From: Stutzerimonas balearica DSM 6083
Lineage (GTDB): Bacteria > Pseudomonadota > Gammaproteobacteria > Pseudomonadales > Pseudomonadaceae
Direction: 5' to 3'
NCBI RefSeq assembly: GCF_000818015.1
Contig: NZ_CP007511.1
Coordinates: 744,001 to 808,000 of the forward strand
Length of the DNA stretch: 64,000 bases
Below the pieces are notes generated by a model that was not told the origin of the DNA, ran no database searches, and saw only the letters and a list, made by a program, of their open reading frames with translations. The first letter of the stretch is position 1. Every line of letters begins with the position of its first letter. Shown here piece by piece: positions 58,675 through 64,000 of this stretch. The position numbers and the translations under genes are program-made.

Positions 58675-60479
58675 GCGATCTGTCCCTTGGGTTGGTTGCC
58701 GAGAAATCCCGGCTTGAATGTCAGGCGTACACGCGTGCCGCGTGGAGTGCGCGGCTCGAGGGTCAGCTGGCCGTGCAGCTGACGGCTGCGCTCCTGCATG
58801 ATCGTGGTGCCGTGGTGCTGGCGCTGGTCGTAGTCGCCGGACAGGCCGCAGCCGTCGTCCTCGACCAGCAGCTCGAGCGCATCGCCGGCCGGGCGCAGCG
58901 TGACCCAGACCTGATCGGCGCCGGAATGGCGGGCGCAGTTGGACAGCGCCTCGCGGGCGATCTGCAGGAGGTGAATCTGCTCGTTGGCCAGCAGGTCGAA
59001 GGCCAGCGGCTGGATGTTCAGGTGCACCGGGAACTGACCCCGCTCGGAGAATTCGCGCACGGTGTCCTGCAGCGCCTTGTCCAGCCCGCCGTCCTGAATC
59101 TTCAGGCGGAAGGTGGTGAGCAGCTCGCGCAGTTGGCGATAGGCATTGTTCAGCCCTTCGCGGATCTCCTCGGCGACCTTTTCCAGCGTCTGTGGCGACT
59201 CGCCGCGATTGATCAGCGTCTGCAGCCGGGTCACCTGCAGCTTCATGTAGGACAGTGCCTGGGCCAGCGAGTCGTGCAGCTCGCGGGCAATGATCGCGCG
59301 CTCCTCGAACAGCAGCAGGCGGTGATCCTGCTCGCGTCGGCGTTCCAGCGACAGCGCGGTGCCGATCAGGTTGGCCAGTGCCTCGATCAGCTCCATCTCC
59401 CATTGCTCCGGCGCGCGGCCATCGGCGAACCCCGCACGCAGCTCGCCCAGCTCGCTGCCCAGATTGACCACCGGGCAGGCGATCAGACGGCTACCGTTGT
59501 GCATGCTGCAGCTCGCGCAGTCACCTGGCGCGCAGATCTGCCGCAGCTCGCTGCCGTGCAGGGCGATCAATTGGGTGGCCGGTTCACGCGGGTCGCCGTG
59601 CAGGCAAAGAGTCAGGTTCAGGCCGGGCAGTCGGTTGCGGAAGCTGTCGATCAGCTTGTCGAGCGAGTCGGCGGTAGCCGGGTCGGTGGCGATGCGCCGG
59701 CTGCTCTGGTAGAGCAACTGCAGCGCGGCGTTGGCCTGGGCGAGGTGCGCGGTCTTGCGCGCCACGTGCATCTCCAGCGTGTGGTGCGATTCTTCCAGGG
59801 CATCGGCCATGGCGTTGAAGCTCAGCGCCATGTGGCCGAACTCGTCATCGGCGCGGTAGCGCACGCGTGCGCTCAGATCGCCGGCGCGAAAGCGTTCGGT
59901 GGCGCTGACCAGTTCCTGCAGCGGGTTGAGCACACTGCTGTGCAGGCTGTACATGCCGACCATCAGCACGATCACGGTGACGAACAGCGCGGTGCCCTGA
60001 ATGGCCTGCTGCCAGCTCTGCTTGCGCTCGCTCTGATGTTGCAGCAGCAGTACGAAACGATCGAGCTGGCTGACGAAGTCGTCGGCATTTTCCTGAAAAC
60101 CGCTCGCATCGCCGCGTTCGAGCGCGGGCAGCAGCTGTGTACGCCAGCGCTCGCGCAGTTCGGCATAGGCATGGTTGAGTGGCGCCTCGGCCTCGCCCTG
60201 GAGAATGCGGGTCAGGCTGACGCTCTCCAGGCGATGCTGGAAATTGCGCCCCAGGGTCTGGATATCTTCTTCCGCGGCCTGGGCCTCGAGCTTCCAGGCC
60301 AGCCGGTAGGTCGCCATGCGCAGCGAGCCGGCGGTGTTGATGGCGGCGGCGTCGTCCTCGCTGAGCCAGGCGATCATGCCGGCGCTGACCGCGCTGCCGA
60401 GCGCCAGGGCGGCGATGAGCATGACGGCCAGGCCGGCGCGAACCGGCAGCGAGCCCCTTATCCATTGAACCAGCCGCAC
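58671..60479 (-). CDS. narX: Nitrate/nitrite sensor histidine kinase NarX
   Basis: A 602-residue membrane sensor. TM1 lies at about 15-38. The periplasmic P-box AAAINTAGSLRMATYRL (about 44-60) holds Arg54, the nitrate-contacting residue in E. coli numbering. TM2 is near 170-190, followed by HAMP. The cytosolic central module has a Cys cluster C-x4-C-x2-C (CAPGDCASC). A HisKA_3 kinase with His402 in IIARELHDSLAQAL and an HATPase domain (VEDDGCGLSGDY) complete it. E. coli Lys49 of the P-box is Thr here. The start is GTG 60479 with GGAGG 5 nt upstream; that ribosome-binding site lies inside a NarL-like sequence. Confidence 0.95.
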   Translation of the reverse strand: MRLVQWIRGSLPVRAGLAVMLIAALALGSAVSAGMIAWLSEDDAAAINTAGSLRMATYRLAWKLEAQAAEEDIQTLGRNFQHRLESVSLTRILQGEAEAPLNHAYAELRERWRTQLLPALERGDASGFQENADDFVSQLDRFVLLLQHQSERKQSWQQAIQGTALFVTVIVLMVGMYSLHSSVLNPLQELVSATERFRAGDLSARVRYRADDEFGHMALSFNAMADALEESHHTLEMHVARKTAHLAQANAALQLLYQSSRRIATDPATADSLDKLIDSFRNRLPGLNLTLCLHGDPREPATQLIALHGSELRQICAPGDCASCSMHNGSRLIACPVVNLGSELGELRAGFADGRAPEQWEMELIEALANLIGTALSLERRREQDHRLLLFEERAIIARELHDSLAQALSYMKLQVTRLQTLINRGESPQTLEKVAEEIREGLNNAYRQLRELLTTFRLKIQDGGLDKALQDTVREFSERGQFPVHLNIQPLAFDLLANEQIHLLQIAREALSNCARHSGADQVWVTLRPAGDALELLVEDDGCGLSGDYDQRQHHGTTIMQERSRQLHGQLTLEPRTPRGTRVRLTFKPGFLGNQPKGQIA

Positions 60480-60494
60480 GCTACCTCCAAAGAG
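60480..60494. promoter_or_regulatory. 15-nt GCTACCTCCAAAGAG motif overlapping the narX ribosome-binding site
   Basis: This 15-mer is identical to 58001-58015 upstream of dnr and shares its first 11 bases with the NarL-type site at 60581. On the minus strand it supplies the GGAGG of narX. Only one heptamer (TACCTCC) is good, so NarL binding here is uncertain. Confidence 0.4.
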
Positions 60495-60580
60495 TTCCGA
60501 GATGCCCGGGTGCCGGTCCCTGCTGGGCGATCATTCCTTAAACCACTGATATTAAAGGCGTTTTGCGTGGAAATTCTGGC

Positions 60581-60596
60581 TACCTCCAAGGTGGTA
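60581..60596. promoter_or_regulatory. NarL-type 7-2-7 site between narX and narK1
   Basis: TACCTCC-AA-GGTGGTA: the two inverted heptamers are TACCTCC and TACCACC, flanked by GC on both sides (GCTACC...GGTAGC). Centre is 52 bp upstream of the FNR-box centre. On the minus strand it lies just upstream of TAATAT/TTTAAT sequences that could serve as the narX -10. Confidence 0.65.
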
Positions 60597-60634
60597 GCTG
60601 GGCAAATCTTACCTTTTCACTCGGAAATCCGGTC

Positions 60635-60676
60635 TTGATCCAAATCAACGGATTCCGGTCGTTGCGTCTCTAGCTT
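60635..60676 (+). promoter_or_regulatory. FNR/Dnr-dependent class II promoter of narK1K2G
   Basis: TTGATCCAAATCAA (60635-60648) is a perfect TTGAT-N4-ATCAA palindrome centred at 60641.5. A -10 TAGCTT at 60671-60676 fixes the start near 60683 and places the box at -41.5, the classical FNR class II position. No -35 is needed. GGGGAGGG (60697-60704 region) and the narK1 ATG follow. Confidence 0.85.
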
Positions 60677-60709
60677 GGCGCCAGGTCGATACTTCGGGGA
60701 GGGTTCGAC

Positions 60710-61972
60710 ATGGCGAAAATGAATGTTCAACAAGGGCTGATACTCGGCATGAGCACGGTGGCATTCACCATCTGCTTCATGGTCTGGATGATGTTTGCCG
60801 TGCTCGGCGTACCGATCAAGGAGATCTTCCAGCTCAACGAGACCCAGTTCGGCCTGCTGGCCGCAACACCCGTTCTAACCGGTTCCCTGGTGCGCCTGCC
60901 GCTGGGCATGCTCACCGACAAGTTCGGCGGCCGCATCGTCTTCTTCGTGCTGATGCTGGTCTGCGTGCTGCCGATCTACCTGATCAGCGAGGCCACCGCC
61001 TACTGGCACTTCCTGGTGCTGGGATTGTTCGTCGGCCTGGCCGGCGGTTCCTTCTCGGTGGGCATCGCCTATGTCGCCAAGTGGTTCGACAAGAGCACCC
61101 AGGGCCTGGCCATGGGCATCTTCGGCGCCGGCAACGCCGGTTCGGCGCTGACCAAGTTCATCGCCCCGGCGATCATCGCTGCCGGCAGCTGGCAGATGGT
61201 GCCCAAGGTCTACTCGGCGATCATGTTCATCACCGCGGTGCTGTTCTGGTTCCTCACCAGCGAGAACAAGGCGCACCGCGTGTCCACCAGCGTGACCTTC
61301 AAGAGCCAGCTGCAGGCGCTGAGGGACCCGGCCGTGTGGCGCTATTGCCAGTACTACTCGATCGTCTTCGGCGGCTACGTCGCGCTCGCCCTGTGGATGA
61401 CCAAGTACTACGTGCAGGAATACGGCTTCAACCTGCAGACCGCCGCGCTGCTGGCCGCCTGCTTCTCACTGCCCGGCGGCGTGCTGCGCGCGGTGGGCGG
61501 CTGGATGTCCGACCGCTGGGGCGCGCAGAGCGTGACCTGGTGGGTGATGTGGGTGAGCTGGGTGTGCCTGTTCCTGCTGTCCTACCCGCAGACCAACTTC
61601 ACCATCCAGACGGTCAACGGCCCGAGCACCTTCCACATCGGCCTCAACGCCTGGGTGTTCACCGCGCTGCTGTTCGTCGTCGGCATCGCCTTCGCCTTCG
61701 GCAAGGCCTCGGTCTTCAAGTACATCTCTGACGACTACCCCGAGAACATGGGCGTGATCTCCGGGATCGTCGGCCTGGCCGGCGGCCTTGGCGGCTTCAT
61801 TCTGCCGATCATGTTCGGCGCCCTGGTCGACCTCACCGGCGTGCGTTCCTCGGCCTTCATGCTGCTCTACGGCGTCGTCTGGGTCTCCCTGATCTGGATG
61901 TACTTCAGCGAAATCCGCACAACCCCCGTGATGGGCAAGGCCGGCCAGGGCCGGTTGTCGTCCGCGCCCTGA
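60710..61972 (+). CDS. narK1: Nitrate transporter NarK1 (MFS, nitrate/nitrite porter family)
   Basis: A 420-residue, 12-helix major-facilitator protein of the NNP family. It has the nitrate signature segments FGAGNAGSALTKFIAP and GLAGGLGGFILPIMFG. The two anion-binding arginines are in TM2 (GSLVRLPLGMLTDKFGGR) and TM8 (GGVLRAVGGWMSDRWG). NarK1-type members import nitrate with protons to start nitrate respiration. It is the first gene of the operon behind the FNR box. It is followed after 18 nt by narK2; in related species the pair can be fused as one polypeptide. Confidence 0.93.
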   Translation: MAKMNVQQGLILGMSTVAFTICFMVWMMFAVLGVPIKEIFQLNETQFGLLAATPVLTGSLVRLPLGMLTDKFGGRIVFFVLMLVCVLPIYLISEATAYWHFLVLGLFVGLAGGSFSVGIAYVAKWFDKSTQGLAMGIFGAGNAGSALTKFIAPAIIAAGSWQMVPKVYSAIMFITAVLFWFLTSENKAHRVSTSVTFKSQLQALRDPAVWRYCQYYSIVFGGYVALALWMTKYYVQEYGFNLQTAALLAACFSLPGGVLRAVGGWMSDRWGAQSVTWWVMWVSWVCLFLLSYPQTNFTIQTVNGPSTFHIGLNAWVFTALLFVVGIAFAFGKASVFKYISDDYPENMGVISGIVGLAGGLGGFILPIMFGALVDLTGVRSSAFMLLYGVVWVSLIWMYFSEIRTTPVMGKAGQGRLSSAP

Positions 61973-61990
61973 TTCTTCTGGAGAATGACC

Positions 61991-63403
61991 ATGACTGTTC
62001 TCGTCAAACCTGCGGCAGGCAAGCCGTCCAAACAGGGGCCGGTGATCCACGACTGGCGGCCCGAAGACCCTCAGTTCTGGGCGTCGACCGGCAAGGCGAT
62101 CGCCACCCGCAACCTGTGGATCTCGATCCCCGCGCTGCTCCTGGCCTTCGCCGTATGGATGGTCTGGAGCACGGTGATCGTGCGCCTGAACGCCATCGGT
62201 TTCAGCTTCACCACCGACCAGCTGTTCTGGCTGGCCGCGCTGCCGGGCCTGTCCGGCGCCACGCTGCGCATCTTCTACTCGTTCATGGTGCCGATCTTCG
62301 GTGGCCGCCGCTGGACCGCGATCAGCACCGCCTCGCTGGCCATCCCGGCGCTGTGGATGGGCTTTGCGGTGCAGAATCCGGAGACGCCCTACAGCGTGTT
62401 CGTGATCATCGCGCTGTTCTGCGGCTTCGGTGGCGGCAACTTCGCCTCCTCGATGTCCAACATCAGCTTCTTCTATCCCAAGGCGCAGCAGGGCACCGCG
62501 CTCGGCCTGAACGCGGGCCTGGGCAACCTCGGCGTGTCGGTGATGCAGTTCAGCGTGCCGCTGCTGATCGGTGTCGGTCTGTTCGGCGCCGCGGGCGGCC
62601 AGCCGCAGGAACTGGCCGATGGCAGCCAGCTGTGGCTGCAGAACGCCGGCTTCATCTGGGTGCCGTTCATCCTCGCGGTGACCGTCGCCGCCTGGTTCGG
62701 CATGAATGATCTGAGCTCGGCCAAGGCCTCGTTCAGCGAGCAGGCGGTGATCTTCAAGCGCAAGCACAACTGGCTGATGTGCTGGCTGTACCTGGCCACC
62801 TTCGGCTCGTTCATCGGCTTCGCCGCCGCCTTCCCGATGCTGATCAAGACCTCCTTCCCGGACGTCAACGCGCTGAGCTTCGCCTTTCTCGGCCCGCTGG
62901 TCGGCGCGCTGGTGCGCCCGGTCGGTGGCTGGGTGGCCGACAAGCTCGGCGGTGCGCGCGTCACCCTGTGGAACTTCGTGGTGATGATCGCCGCGGTGTT
63001 CGGGGTCCTGTACTTCCTGCCGCAGGCCGGGCAGGGCGGCAACTTCTACGGCTTCCTGGCGATGTTCATGCTGCTGTTCATCACCACCGGGATCGGCAAC
63101 GGTTCGACCTTCCGCATGATCCCGGTGATCTTCCGCACCCTGCACGAACGTCGCGCCGGCAAGCACGGTGCCGCCAATGACGAGGTGCTGCGCGCCGCCG
63201 GCAAGGAGTCGGCTGCGGTGCTGGGCTTCAGCTCGGCGATCGGAGCCTTTGGCGCCTTCTTCATCCCCAAGTCGTTCGGCTCGTCCATCGCCCTGACCGG
63301 CGGCCCGGAGATGGCCCTTTACGGCTTCGTTGCCTACTACGTGACCTGCATCCTGGTGACCTGGTGGTGGTATTCGCGCAAAGGCGCCGAGACCCCCTGC
63401 TAG
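61991..63403 (+). CDS. narK2: Nitrate/nitrite antiporter NarK2 (MFS)
   Basis: A 470-residue NNP-family transporter with 12 helices and a ~40-residue N-terminal cytosolic extension (VIHDWRPEDPQFW). Signature segments are GLNAGLGNLGVSVMQF and GLSGATLRIFYSFMVPIFGGRRW, and the second arginine is in GALVRPVGGWVADKLGG. NarK2-type members exchange external nitrate for internal nitrite. The ATG at 61991 has GGAGA 7 nt upstream; an ATG two codons earlier overlaps that site and is less likely. Upstream of narG in the same direction. Confidence 0.93.
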   Translation: MTVLVKPAAGKPSKQGPVIHDWRPEDPQFWASTGKAIATRNLWISIPALLLAFAVWMVWSTVIVRLNAIGFSFTTDQLFWLAALPGLSGATLRIFYSFMVPIFGGRRWTAISTASLAIPALWMGFAVQNPETPYSVFVIIALFCGFGGGNFASSMSNISFFYPKAQQGTALGLNAGLGNLGVSVMQFSVPLLIGVGLFGAAGGQPQELADGSQLWLQNAGFIWVPFILAVTVAAWFGMNDLSSAKASFSEQAVIFKRKHNWLMCWLYLATFGSFIGFAAAFPMLIKTSFPDVNALSFAFLGPLVGALVRPVGGWVADKLGGARVTLWNFVVMIAAVFGVLYFLPQAGQGGNFYGFLAMFMLLFITTGIGNGSTFRMIPVIFRTLHERRAGKHGAANDEVLRAAGKESAAVLGFSSAIGAFGAFFIPKSFGSSIALTGGPEMALYGFVAYYVTCILVTWWWYSRKGAETPC

Positions 63404-63427
63404 GCCGGACGACCGCATTAAAAGAAG

Positions 63428-63450
63428 AGCGCGGGCCCGGCCTGCGCTCA
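63428..63450 (+). other. Intercistronic hairpin between narK2 and narG
   Basis: GAGCGCGGGC (63428-63437) pairs with GCCTGCGCTC (63441-63450) with one G-U pair and a 3-nt loop, 20 nt before the narG ATG. No T-run and no separate promoter or FNR/NarL site is visible in the 67-nt gap. It more likely tunes mRNA stability or narG expression than ends transcription. Confidence 0.5.
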
Positions 63451-63470
63451 GCCTGAGAGGAAAGAAACGA

Positions 63471-64000
63471 TGAGCCACCTACTCGACCAGCTGCGTTTTT
63501 TCAATCGCAAGCAAGGAGAGTTCGCTGACGGGCATGGCGAAACCCGCATCGAGTCCCGTGACTGGGAGAACGTCTACCGCTCCCGTTGGCAGTACGACAA
63601 GATCGTGCGTTCCACCCATGGGGTGAACTGCACCGGGTCATGCTCCTGGAAGATCTATGTCAAGAACGGCCTGATCACCTGGGAAACCCAGCAGACCGAC
63701 TACCCGCGCACCCGCAACGACCTGCCCAACCACGAGCCGCGCGGCTGCCCGCGCGGGGCGAGCTACAGCTGGTACATCTACAGCGCCAACCGCCTGAAGT
63801 ACCCGAAGGTGCGCAAGCCGCTGCTCAAGCTGTGGCGTGAGGCGCGCCGCAACATGGCGCCGGTCGAGGCCTGGGCCAGCATCGTCGAGGACAAGACCAA
63901 GGCCGAGTCCTACAAGAGCAAGCGCGGCATGGGCGGCTTCATCCGCTCGAGCTGGGACGAGGTCAACGAGATCATCGCCGCGGCCAACGTCTATACCGTC
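63471..64000 (+). CDS. narG: Respiratory nitrate reductase alpha subunit NarG (3' truncated by window edge)
   Basis: First 176 codons of the molybdenum catalytic subunit that reduces nitrate to nitrite on the cytoplasmic side of the membrane. The frame from ATG 63471 is open to the window edge. It begins MSHLLDQLRFFNRKQGEFADG. The FS0 iron-sulfur ligands His50, Cys54 and Cys58 lie in STHGVNCTGSCSW, with Cys93 in EPRGCPRG. GGRG-type molybdopterin contacts and the Mo-ligand Asp lie beyond the window. GAGAGGAAAG is its ribosome-binding site. narH, narJ and narI are expected beyond the edge. Confidence 0.97.

Overview
This 64-kb window reads as chromosome of a GC-rich gammaproteobacterium of the Pseudomonas/Stutzerimonas group, most likely a denitrifying P. 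stutzeri-like species. The basis is the pairing of conserved Pseudomonas blocks (hflC-hisZ-purA, rnr-rlmB-rpsF-rpsR-rplI-dnaB-alr, pilS-pilR, bamD/rluD-pgeF-clpB, nadC, ampDE) with a dnr/narXL/narK1K2G nitrate-respiration locus. Most genes are ordinary core genes. No CRISPR array, prophage, integron or obvious defence island was seen.

Layout. 1-7400: end of hflC, hisZ, purA, two identical tRNA-Leu(CAG) genes on the minus strand with their own promoter and terminator, then rnr-rlmB. 7539-9686: a PAS hybrid histidine kinase between rlmB and the ribosomal operon. 9700-14616: rpsF-rpsR-DUF2232-rplI, dnaB, alr. 14604-23855: signalling-rich stretch (two diguanylate cyclases with I-sites, a chemoreceptor, the radical SAM protein YgiQ, a DUF2333 protein). 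23900-32802: pilR/pilS, bamD, rluD-pgeF, and clpB behind a sigma-32 type promoter. 32887-33268: tRNA Asn-Pro-Lys operon. 33327-45802: NADH dehydrogenase-like protein, DUF3094, DUF1631, nadC, zapG, a hydrolase, trpS, zapE, a GlxA-type regulator, nfi, ampD-ampE. 45910-47187: an intact IS5-type insertion sequence. 47188-57262: a chemoreceptor with a sigma-28 type promoter, tatD, ada, RIO kinase, histone-deacetylase-like protein, tesB, a HAD phosphatase, a zinc peptidase, DUF411 and DUF4345 proteins. 57244-64000: dnr, narL, narX, narK1, narK2 and the start of narG.

The nar locus is the clearest functional unit. NarX/NarL sense nitrate and a Dnr-type FNR homologue is the neighbouring oxygen/NO-linked regulator. 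NarK1/NarK2 exchange nitrate and nitrite, and NarG is the catalytic subunit. The narX-narK1 intergenic region holds a perfect FNR-type palindrome placed for class II activation and a NarL-type 7-2-7 site. A second NarL-like site precedes dnr.

The most unusual structures are (a) three copies (two direct, one inverted) of a 12-14-nt element in the long leader of the DUF1631 gene, able to form mutually exclusive hairpins; (b) the IS5-type element, whose TTAA target duplication is the first four bases of a sigma-28 -35 box, so the chemoreceptor promoter is rebuilt at the insertion edge; and (c) a 15-nt sequence shared between the dnr upstream region and the narX ribosome-binding site.
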